Source: an uncultured Prevotella sp. (GTDB lineage Bacteria > Bacteroidota > Bacteroidia > Bacteroidales > Bacteroidaceae). Taken from it: a stretch of 12,049 nucleotides of DNA. The stretch lies in assembly GCA_900551985.1 (NCBI GenBank), contig URYG01000085.1, positions 1 through 12,049 on the forward strand, in the 5' to 3' direction. Positions within the stretch are counted from its first letter, which is position 1, and every line of letters starts with the position of its first letter. Shown here piece after piece: positions 1 through 6,674 of the stretch. Below the pieces are notes generated by a model. That model was given only the letters and a program-made list of their open reading frames with translations, searched no databases and was not told where the DNA came from. Both the position numbers and the translations under genes were made by a program.

Positions 1-946
1 CGCAGCGAGTGTTACGGGAACCAGTAGCTGCTTCCTGTGTGTCGCCAAGTGCCCAGTTGTCATAACCAGGACCGAATTCCTTCTGGATTTCAGGCATATA
101 AGCCACCTTGTCGAAGCTTACGTTTGCGCTGAAGTCAACGTGTGTACCGGTTCCTTTCTGTCCCTTTTTGGTAGTAATCATTACTACACCATTGGCTGCC
201 TCAGAACCATAAAGAGCTGAAGCAGCTGCACCCTTCAAGATAGAGATATTCTCGATATCCTCTGGGTTGATATCTACGAGACCATTTGATCTGATTCTCT
301 GGTTGCTCCAATAGTCATCATTGTTGGTATTACCATTATGGATTGGCACGCCATCAAGAATCAATAAAGGCTGGGTATTACCATTGATAGAAGAAAGACC
401 ACGAACAGAGATAGATACAGCTGACGTACCGCCACCTGGTGCAGACTGAATACGAACACCTGATGCCTTACCATAAAGACCAGCTGCCAAATTCGCACCA
501 CCTGTTCTGTTCAAATCTTCAGCATTGATAGAGCTGACTGCATAACCCAACTTCTTGGCATCCTTCTTGATACCAAGAGCAGTTACTACGACTTCTTCAA
601 GTGCTTTTGAATCGTCTTTTAATGTGATTTCGAGTGGTTTACCATTGTAAGTTACCTCTTTTGTTTCAAATCCAACATAAGAAATACGGAGGATAGTACC
701 TTTTTTCACACCCTTGAGTGAAAAGTTACCATCAATGTCTGTCACAGTTCCGTTGCTTGTTCCCTTGATGAGAATAGAAGCACCAATGACTGTTTCGCCA
801 GTAGCATCCTTGACGATACCTGTACATGTCTCGTCTTGCTGTACGTTCTGAACACCGTTAACGGCAGGAATACCTGCGTAAGCAGCACCAGCAGAACCAA
901 CCATCAAGGCGAATGCCAGATTCATTGTTTTGTTAGTTTTTGCCAT
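1..946 (-). CDS. SusC/RagA-family TonB-dependent outer-membrane receptor, N-terminal part
   Basis: Outer-membrane receptor of the SusC type, which with a SusD lipoprotein imports glycans or other large nutrients using TonB energy. Reading from the ATG at 946-944, 315 codons are visible before the left edge, about a third of the usual ~1000 residues. A signal peptide (basic MAKTNKT, then hydrophobic to AYA at 22-24) suggests cleavage near residue 24. A carboxypeptidase-regulatory-like domain follows (about 41-105), then LEEVVVTALG (117-125), a TonB-box-like stretch. The plug domain (about 130-270) carries the SusC signatures VRGLSSINGN, PLLILDGVPI and ALYGSEAANGVVMITTKKG. No STN domain is present, so this is probably not a sigma-factor-signalling receptor. 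It points the same way as the upstream fucose genes but is separated from them by a terminator and 254 bp. The substrate cannot be told from this fragment, and any susD lies outside the window. Confidence 0.93.
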   Translation of the reverse strand, partial: MAKTNKTMNLAFALMVGSAGAAYAGIPAVNGVQNVQQDETCTGIVKDATGETVIGASILIKGTSNGTVTDIDGNFSLKGVKKGTILRISYVGFETKEVTYNGKPLEITLKDDSKALEEVVVTALGIKKDAKKLGYAVSSINAEDLNRTGGANLAAGLYGKASGVRIQSAPGGGTSAVSISVRGLSSINGNTQPLLILDGVPIHNGNTNNDDYWSNQRIRSNGLVDINPEDIENISILKGAAASALYGSEAANGVVMITTKKGQKGTGTHVDFSANVSFDKVAYMPEIQKEFGPGYDNWALGDTQEAATGSRNTRC

Positions 947-1080
947 AATACAAACTTTTAATGTAATGAATAACTATTTGTTTTTAATTGTTCTTGCTTG
1001 AGAAGTTTAATTATTCTCACTTACAATCTGATTTTCTTTTATTTTTTATCTAGGTTGGTAAGCTCTTTTAATTTTTTTGG

Positions 1081-1115
1081 CAAAGTTATATAAAATATAT
1101 AAAATAAAACACAAA
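1081..1115 (-). promoter_or_regulatory. Candidate Bacteroidetes-type promoter of the SusC gene
   Basis: On the minus strand, positions 1088-1081 read TAACTTTG, which matches the Bacteroidetes -7 consensus TAnnTTTG. A TTTG at 1115-1112 could be the -33 element, although the 23-bp spacer is a few bases longer than usual. This would start transcription near 1075. The surrounding sequence is very AT-rich, so a chance match is possible. Confidence 0.45.
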
Positions 1116-1153
1116 AAGCAGTGAAAATATTTCTGTTTTAATGCTATTTAACT

Positions 1154-1197
1154 AAAAAAGCAAGCTGTGACTGACAACAAACGGCCACAGCTTGCTT
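1154..1197 (-). terminator. Intrinsic terminator after fucP
   Basis: A perfect 12-bp stem (1158-1169 against 1186-1197) with a 16-nt loop is followed, on the minus strand, by a run of six T (1159-1154, partly in the stem). It begins 4 nt beyond the fucP stop codon. It closes the fucose operon and separates it from the SusC gene. Confidence 0.88.
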
Positions 1198-1200
1198 AAT

Positions 1201-2529
1201 TTAACCAAAAAGTTTGCCAATACTGCGCAATTTTGTGCGATATCCATAGATGGCAATCACCACGAAACAGATGAATGGAAGAATGAATGACGCATTGGTA
1301 GATGGCATTCCGAATACGGTATGCATATCGATGATGGATGCCTGCAAAGGTGGCAGGACGCTACCGCCCAGGATTGCCATGATCAGACCGGCTGCACCAA
1401 ACTTGGCATCATCGCCAAGCCCCCTCAGGGCTATACCATAGATGGTAGGGAACATCAATGACATGCAGGCACTGACTGCCACCAGACAGTAGAGACCCCA
1501 GATGTTGTGAAGGGCAATGACGCCGGCTGTGAAGCAGCCACCTGCTATCGCCAATATCATCAGCAACTGTCCTGCATTGAAGAAGCGGAGGATGAAGGTG
1601 CAGATGAAGCGGGAACAGCAGAACAGTACCATCGCAATGATGTTGAACTTCTGTGAGGTGACCTCGGCATCAATCTCTGCCATACCTTCCTGCATCAGAA
1701 TGCGCGTACCATACTGGATGATGAAGGTCCAGCACATAATCTGTGCGCCCACATAGAAGAACTGGGTGAATACGCCTTCACGATAGTGCGGCATACGGAA
1801 GATGCGGCGAAGGGTAGGCACGAAGTTGATCTTGTTGTCTTTCTCGCTGTTCTTCGGCATCTTGGTAAACAGGATGACAAAGAAGATGGTGAGGATGACC
1901 AGACCGATAATCAGGTATGGATTGATCAGTACCGATAGGTCGTACTCCTTGATAGCCTCAAACTCGCTAGCCGAGAGATTGGCGCGCCCAGCCGTATCAA
2001 GCGGGTTGAGTTTTGCCTGGATAAAGTTCATCGCCACATACATACCGAGCAGCGAACCCATCGGGTTGAACGATTGCGCCAGGTTGAGTCGGCGTGTTGC
2101 CGTCTCCTCCGTTCCCATCGACAGGATGTAAGGGTTGCTCGATGTCTCCAGGAAGGAGAGACCGCAGGTCAGGATGAAGTAGGCGAGGAGGAATGGATAA
2201 TATTCGCCCATCATCTTTGCCGGATAGAAGAGGAATGCACCGAAGGCATAGAGTCCTAATCCGAGCAGTACGCCTGCCTTGTAGGAGAAGCGGCGGATGA
2301 AGATGGCGGCAGGGAATGCCATGGCGAAGTAACCGCCGTAGAAGGCAACCTGTACCAGTGCACCATCCGTAGAAGACATTCGGAAAATCTTGGAGAATGC
2401 CTTCACCATCGGGTTGGTGATATCATTGGCAAATCCCCAGAGTGCAAAGCACGATGTGATTAAGATGAAAGGCACGAGGTAGCTCACCCCGTCCTTCATC
2501 AGGATTGATTCTTTCTTTTTTGGTTCCAT
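1201..2529 (-). CDS. fucP: L-fucose:H+ symporter FucP (MFS)
   Basis: Inner-membrane major-facilitator permease of 442 residues, close to E. coli FucP in length, that brings L-fucose in with protons. Twelve hydrophobic segments can be traced. Family-typical stretches are ALWGFANDITNPMV (29-42), AFYGGYFAM (62-70), SYKAGVLLGLGLYAFGA (82-98), SFLETSSNPY (125-134) and RRLNLAQSFNPMGSLLGM. Glu128 in the LETSSNP motif corresponds to the essential Glu135 of E. coli FucP. The other essential E. coli acid, Asp46, aligns from memory with Asn39, with Asp36 one turn earlier. It is the last gene of the fucI-fucA-fucK-fucP run, 54 bp after fucK, and is followed at once by a terminator. A related sugar specificity within the FucP/GluP family cannot be excluded, but the neighbours make fucose the natural assignment. 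Confidence 0.93.
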   Translation of the reverse strand: MEPKKKESILMKDGVSYLVPFILITSCFALWGFANDITNPMVKAFSKIFRMSSTDGALVQVAFYGGYFAMAFPAAIFIRRFSYKAGVLLGLGLYAFGAFLFYPAKMMGEYYPFLLAYFILTCGLSFLETSSNPYILSMGTEETATRRLNLAQSFNPMGSLLGMYVAMNFIQAKLNPLDTAGRANLSASEFEAIKEYDLSVLINPYLIIGLVILTIFFVILFTKMPKNSEKDNKINFVPTLRRIFRMPHYREGVFTQFFYVGAQIMCWTFIIQYGTRILMQEGMAEIDAEVTSQKFNIIAMVLFCCSRFICTFILRFFNAGQLLMILAIAGGCFTAGVIALHNIWGLYCLVAVSACMSLMFPTIYGIALRGLGDDAKFGAAGLIMAILGGSVLPPLQASIIDMHTVFGMPSTNASFILPFICFVVIAIYGYRTKLRSIGKLFG

Positions 2530-2583
2530 ATTTCAGGTTAATATTGTCTGTGTTTATGTTTGTAGGGTAAATGTTCAGATGGA

Positions 2584-3975
2584 TCAGATGCTTTGTCTTA
2601 CCACAGCTCTCAGCTCGTCGATATCCTTGATTTCTCCCTTGGCAAGTGCCTGGGTCAGGATGTTGCCCATACCCGTTGCCTCTATAGGTCCCGCAATGAC
2701 CGGTACGCCCAGGGCTTCGGAGGTGAGACGGTTGAGTAACTTGTTCTGTGAGCCGCCTCCGATGATGTGCATGCACTTGATTGGCTGCGGTAACATCTCG
2801 TTGAGGTGAGCGGTAGCCTCGGCATACTTGGCTGCCAGCGACTGGAGTACGCAGCGCACGATTTCTGCCTTGGTCTGAGGAACCTGCAGCTGATGGGTGG
2901 CGCAGTAGTCGATGATAGCCTGCTGCATGGATGCCGGATTCTGGAACGCAGCGTCATCCACCGGGATGATGGCATTGATGTGAGCTTCTTCTGCCAGAGG
3001 AAGGATGATGTCGAACTGCTGTTCCTCGCCATTCTCCTTCCATTCAGCCATCAGTCTCTGCATGATCCAGAGGCCTGTGATGTTCTGCAGGAAGGTGATA
3101 CGGCCGCCGATGCCGCCCTCGTTGGTAAATTCTGCCTTTCGGGCTTCCTCAGTAAGGATCGGTTTTTCGATCTCAACACCTAGGAGCGACCAGGTGCCTG
3201 AACTGATGAATGCCATCGGATATTCATCTTCTGTGGCTGGTACGGCTGCTACCGCACTGGCTGTATCATGAGAACCTACTGCAATGACATCCACTTCTCC
3301 GAGTCCGGTTTCCTCTGCGATGTCGCGGCGCAGCTTTCCTCTTATTGTGCCCGGCATCACGATCTTGCCGAAGATGTGGCGTGGAAGCCCCAGCTGGTCG
3401 ATGGTTTCCCAGTCCCAGTCCTTGGTGGTTGCATTCAACAGTTCTGATGTGGATGCGATGGTATATTCATTGTTGGCTTCGCCGGTGAGATAGTAGCTGA
3501 AGAGGTCTGGGGTGAAAAGCAGATGAGCAGCCTTCTCCAACTGTGGACTGTTGGCTTTCTTCAGGCTGTATAACTGGAAGAGGGTATTGATTTCCATCAC
3601 CTGCGTGCCGTTGATGGCATAATGAGCCGATGGATCAATCTGCTTGAACACTTCTTCCGGCATTCCCTTGGTGCGGGCATCGCGATAGCATACCGGATTG
3701 CCCAGAAGGTTGCCGTCCTGGTCGATGAGACCGAAATCCACTCCCCAGGTATCGATGGCGATGCCATCCACCTTGAGTCCCTTGGCTCCAGCCATCTTCA
3801 GTCCCGTCTTCATATCCTCGAAAAGGGCGAGGAAATCCCAATAGACGTGGTTGCCTAATCTTACCTGTCGGTTAGGGAAACGATGGATGAGCTCCATTTC
3901 GAGCTTGCCGTTTTCCAGTTTTCCGGCAATCACTCGTCCGCTGCCTCCACCGAAATCTATAGCTAGATAAATCAT
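2584..3975 (-). CDS. fucK: L-fuculokinase (RhaB-like FGGY carbohydrate kinase)
   Basis: Cytoplasmic FGGY-family kinase of 463 residues that by context phosphorylates L-fuculose to L-fuculose-1-phosphate. Visible motifs are the N-terminal phosphate loop DFGGGSGRV (7-15), IDTWGVDFGL (74-83), the conserved CYRDART (96-102), the catalytic Asp in GSHDTAS (Asp237), SSGTWSLLG (258-266), and the adenosine-binding stretch IIGGGSQNKLLNRLT (404-418). By sequence it looks more like rhamnulokinase (RhaB, about 490 aa in E. coli) than E. coli FucK. Bacteroidales use a RhaB-like enzyme as FucK in their fuc operons, so the role comes from its place between fucA and fucP. It starts at the ATG at 3975-3973, with no strong Shine-Dalgarno site. 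The 115-bp gap before it contains a strong hairpin. Activity on L-rhamnulose as well is possible. Confidence 0.9.
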   Translation of the reverse strand: MIYLAIDFGGGSGRVIAGKLENGKLEMELIHRFPNRQVRLGNHVYWDFLALFEDMKTGLKMAGAKGLKVDGIAIDTWGVDFGLIDQDGNLLGNPVCYRDARTKGMPEEVFKQIDPSAHYAINGTQVMEINTLFQLYSLKKANSPQLEKAAHLLFTPDLFSYYLTGEANNEYTIASTSELLNATTKDWDWETIDQLGLPRHIFGKIVMPGTIRGKLRRDIAEETGLGEVDVIAVGSHDTASAVAAVPATEDEYPMAFISSGTWSLLGVEIEKPILTEEARKAEFTNEGGIGGRITFLQNITGLWIMQRLMAEWKENGEEQQFDIILPLAEEAHINAIIPVDDAAFQNPASMQQAIIDYCATHQLQVPQTKAEIVRCVLQSLAAKYAEATAHLNEMLPQPIKCMHIIGGGSQNKLLNRLTSEALGVPVIAGPIEATGMGNILTQALAKGEIKDIDELRAVVRQSI

Positions 3976-4020
3976 AGTTATTTAAAAATGTTTGGGTAGA
4001 TAAAAGTTGTTTCGTATAAA

Positions 4021-4068
4021 AAGCGGTAGGAGAGTGCCCGTAGCGGGCAGCTTTCTCTCCTACCGCTT
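4021..4068 (-). terminator. Strong intercistronic hairpin between fucA and fucK (attenuator or processing site)
   Basis: A perfect 14-bp outer stem (4021-4034 against 4055-4068) encloses a second 6-bp GC-rich stem (4035-4040 against 4044-4049) with a 3-nt loop. In the transcribed minus direction the structure ends in CGCTTTTTAT, a five-T run, as in an intrinsic terminator. It lies 22 nt after the fucA stop and about 45 nt before the fucK start. All the genes point the same way, so it probably causes partial termination or stabilises the upstream mRNA. Confidence 0.75.
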
Positions 4069-4090
4069 CTCTCATATAGAGGATAGAGGT

Positions 4091-4726
4091 TTATTGTTTT
4101 TTACCTAATACGTAAACCTCGAGATCGTCGATTTCTTCCGGTGTCAGTGTGGTGTATTTGCCGCCACTCTGAACGATGATTCTGCAAGCCATCTCAAAGA
4201 ACATGGCACGCTCGAACACCTCGTCGAAATTCTTGCCGCAAACTACCTGTCCGTGCTTCAGCAAGAGAGCTGAGTTGTGATCCTTCAAGGCTGCGATGAC
4301 AGCTGCTGCCAATTCTGGCGAACCAGGACGATAGTAAGGAATCACAGGGATTTCCTTGCCTACGTGGCATGGTACCTCTGCGGTTACATTGAAGTCCTTT
4401 GGAGTTTCCTGCATACAAGCCACTGCTGTTGCAAAAGGAGACTGGAAGTGGAGAACCACGTCGCAGTCAGGACGCTCACGGAGTACACCGAGGTGGAATC
4501 CGCTCTCCATAGAAGGCTTGACACCATTGAGAACTTCGCCAGTTGCTACCAGGCACTGAGATACTTTCTCCTTCTGGAGGCTAGGAACCCATGAACCTGT
4601 ACCAGAGACAAGAGCCTCGTCGCCGATGCGCCAAGAGAGGTTGCCACTACTGCAAATGGTGAGGGCTGCATCGCCTACGCGGTGAGCCTGCTCCAGGAAT
4701 TTCTGAATATGCTCTTCTGTAATCAT
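4091..4726 (-). CDS. fucA: L-fuculose-1-phosphate aldolase (class II aldolase/adducin family)
   Basis: Cytoplasmic metal-dependent aldolase of 211 residues that splits L-fuculose-1-phosphate into DHAP and L-lactaldehyde. The length matches the family (215 aa in E. coli). Visible features are the phosphate-binding SSGNLSWR (26-33) and SGTGSW (41-46), the catalytic Glu74 in PSMESGFH, His93 and His158 (LLLKHGQVV) as zinc ligands, and EVFERAMFFEMACRI (169-183) on the C-terminal helix. The usual HxH zinc pair (His92 and His94 in E. coli) reads H-F-Q here, so one ligand is Gln95. It sits 49 bp after fucI and is preceded by a purine-rich AGAAAGAAAAAGAAA that may help ribosome loading. A rhamnulose-1-phosphate aldolase is less likely, because RhaD proteins are longer and the adjacent isomerase is clearly FucI. 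Confidence 0.92.
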   Translation of the reverse strand: MITEEHIQKFLEQAHRVGDAALTICSSGNLSWRIGDEALVSGTGSWVPSLQKEKVSQCLVATGEVLNGVKPSMESGFHLGVLRERPDCDVVLHFQSPFATAVACMQETPKDFNVTAEVPCHVGKEIPVIPYYRPGSPELAAAVIAALKDHNSALLLKHGQVVCGKNFDEVFERAMFFEMACRIIVQSGGKYTTLTPEEIDDLEVYVLGKKQ

Positions 4727-4775
4727 TTTCTTTTTCTTTCTATTTGAATGATATTCGTACTGATGGTGTTACACC

Positions 4776-6548
4776 TTATTTATATATAGGACCGTAGTTC
4801 TTGCAAGCACGGAAGTCTGCACCTTCCTTGTCCATACCGAATGCGTTCCAAGATGCAGGACGGAAGATCTTGTCGTCTTCTACGTTGTGCATGCATACTG
4901 GGATGCGGAGGATAGAGCAGAGAGTGATGAGGTCGGCACCGATATGGCCGTAGCTGATAGCACCATGGTTAGCGCCCCAGTTGTTCATCACTGAATATAC
5001 ATCCTTGAATGGAGCCTTGTCGCAAAGACGTGGAGCAAACCAGGTGGTAGGCCATGTTGGGTCTGTACGCTTGTCGAGAACCTTGTGAATCTCAGGATCA
5101 ATCTCAACAGTCCAACCTTCTGCCAACTGGAGCACAGGACCAAGACCCTTTACGTGGTTCAGGCGAACCATAGTTACAGGCATACCGCCCTTGGTAAGGA
5201 AGTTGGAAGAGAAACCGCCGCCACGGAAGTAGTCACGGTTAGCTGGATACCAGGTAGTTGCCTTCAAGCACTTATCTACATCTTCCTCGGTCATCTCCCA
5301 AGGCTGCTTCATGATTGGATTGCCCTCTGCATCTGTAGCCTGACCTGTACCGTCGAGTGTAGTAGCACCAGAGTTGATCAAGTGGATGATACCACCAGCA
5401 GCCTGACCTGTAAGTTCCTTACCGGTAACACGCTTCACAGCCTCTGGACTCCAGTAGGTACGAACGTCGCTGAAGATCTGGGCACGACCTGTCAACAGGT
5501 GGTTGAACAACATAGCTACGCCGTTGCCTGCATCATTCTCTGTAGCGAGGATGATAGCCTCACGGATACCGTTCCAGTCGAAAGAAGTATTGAGGAGAGC
5601 CTCTGGATAGTCGCCGTTAGGATAGAAGTCTGTCCACTGGCGCTGTCCCTGGAAACCACCAGCGATGGCATTGTGGCCCAATGCTTCCTCCTTGAAGCCC
5701 AACTCTTCCAATCTTGGGTTACCATGCATCAAATCGCGCATGATGATAGTCATCTTCACGATGAACTCCCAGTCTGCATCCTTCTGCTCGCGGGTCTTTG
5801 CCTTTTCGTTGTTAGCGATGTCCTCACCCTCATTGCACATACAGTGCTCACGGGTCCAAGCCATAGCCTTCTCGTACTCTACTGGGTCGTAGATACCCTC
5901 TGTCATACGGCGGATGATCTCAGTAAGGTCAACACTCTCGTTGCGCATACCGAGGTACTCCTGGAAGAAGTTAGGGTCAACGATGGAACCAGCGATACCC
6001 ATGCAGGCGCTACCCATAGAGAGATAAGACTTGCCGCGCATGGTAGCTACAGCCTGAGCTGCTCTTGCAAAGCGCAGAATCTTCTCTGCTACGTCAGCAG
6101 GGATAGAGTCATCCTCCAAGTCCTGTACATCATGACCATAGATGCCGAAAGCTGGCAATCCCTTCTGGGCATGAGCTGCGAGAACAGCAGCCAGATAAAC
6201 AGCACCTGGGCGCTCTGTACCGTTGAATCCCCAAACAGCCTTAGGCCAATGTGGATTCATATCCATAGTTTCTGCACCATAGCACCAGCAGGAAGTAACG
6301 GTGATGGTAGAGCCAACACCCTCGCGCTCAAACTTTTCTGCGCAAGCTGCACTCTCTGCTACACGGCCAATGGTACTGTCAGCGATGACACACTCAACAG
6401 GAGAGCCGTCGCCATTACGTAAGTTCTCTGAAATCAGTTTGGCTACAGACTTTGCCAAATTCATGGTTTTTTCCTCGAGGCTTTCACGTACACCTCCCTG
6501 ACGTCCGTCAATGGTAGGACGGATACCGATTTTAGGATAGTTACTCAT
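4776..6548 (-). CDS. fucI: L-fucose isomerase
   Basis: Cytoplasmic Mn-dependent ketol isomerase that converts L-fucose to L-fuculose, the first intracellular step. It is full length at 590 residues (591 in E. coli). The active-site residues fall at the same numbers as in the E. coli enzyme: Glu337 (ILATENDAGNG), Asp361 (QIFSDVRTYW) and His528 (NNWGANHGAIS). Other family stretches are the start KIGIRPTIDGRQGGVRESLE (6-25), SCWCYGAETMDM (86-97) and GFQGQRQWTDFYPNGD (298-313). The related D-arabinose isomerase activity is known in this family. The ATG at 6548-6546 fits the start of homologues. It is the first gene of the fucI-A-K-P run, with a 126-bp upstream gap holding a -7-like box and a long inverted repeat. 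A 445-codon open frame on the opposite strand is a composition artefact. Confidence 0.97.
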   Translation of the reverse strand: MSNYPKIGIRPTIDGRQGGVRESLEEKTMNLAKSVAKLISENLRNGDGSPVECVIADSTIGRVAESAACAEKFEREGVGSTITVTSCWCYGAETMDMNPHWPKAVWGFNGTERPGAVYLAAVLAAHAQKGLPAFGIYGHDVQDLEDDSIPADVAEKILRFARAAQAVATMRGKSYLSMGSACMGIAGSIVDPNFFQEYLGMRNESVDLTEIIRRMTEGIYDPVEYEKAMAWTREHCMCNEGEDIANNEKAKTREQKDADWEFIVKMTIIMRDLMHGNPRLEELGFKEEALGHNAIAGGFQGQRQWTDFYPNGDYPEALLNTSFDWNGIREAIILATENDAGNGVAMLFNHLLTGRAQIFSDVRTYWSPEAVKRVTGKELTGQAAGGIIHLINSGATTLDGTGQATDAEGNPIMKQPWEMTEEDVDKCLKATTWYPANRDYFRGGGFSSNFLTKGGMPVTMVRLNHVKGLGPVLQLAEGWTVEIDPEIHKVLDKRTDPTWPTTWFAPRLCDKAPFKDVYSVMNNWGANHGAISYGHIGADLITLCSILRIPVCMHNVEDDKIFRPASWNAFGMDKEGADFRACKNYGPIYK

Positions 6549-6611
6549 AATTCTTGTTCTTTAAGTTTTTATAGTTACTATATTTTATATACATTATATT
6601 ATATGTAAGCA

Positions 6612-6650
6612 CAAAGGTAGTGATAAAAACTGAATCTTATCACTACCTTT
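6612..6650 (-). promoter_or_regulatory. Candidate fucIAKP promoter box overlapping a 14-bp inverted repeat
   Basis: A perfect inverted repeat (6613-6626 against 6637-6650, 10-nt loop) fills the centre of the GH29-fucI gap. On the minus strand, 6619-6612 reads TACCTTTG, a match to the -7 consensus TAnnTTTG, and it overlaps one arm. No good -33 TTTG lies at the usual distance. The repeat could be a regulator operator at the fucI promoter. Alternatively it is a weak terminator for the fucosidase gene, although no T-run follows it on that strand. Confidence 0.45.
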
Positions 6651-6674
6651 ATACTTTTTTATATTTGTTTTTCT

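Larger units (their letters stand above)
947..1200. other. Intergenic region: fucP terminator and susC leader/promoter
   Basis: This 254-bp AT-rich gap holds the fucP terminator (1154-1197) and a probable promoter for the SusC gene, with a predicted leader of about 130 nt. A short inverted repeat lies in that leader (TGAGAA at 999-1004 against TTCTCA at 1014-1019). It is too weak to name as a regulatory structure. I see no small gene or RNA gene here. Confidence 0.6.

Noticed and set aside
5085..6422. A 445-codon open frame on the plus strand, antisense to fucI
   Set aside because: It lies wholly opposite a gene with exact active-site matches. Its Cys/Leu/Ser/Thr-rich translation shows no domain and looks like a complement of biased codons.
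6613..6660. A plus-strand terminator formed by the 6613-6650 repeat and the following T-run
   Set aside because: No plus-strand gene ends upstream of it, so the T-run on that side is probably incidental.
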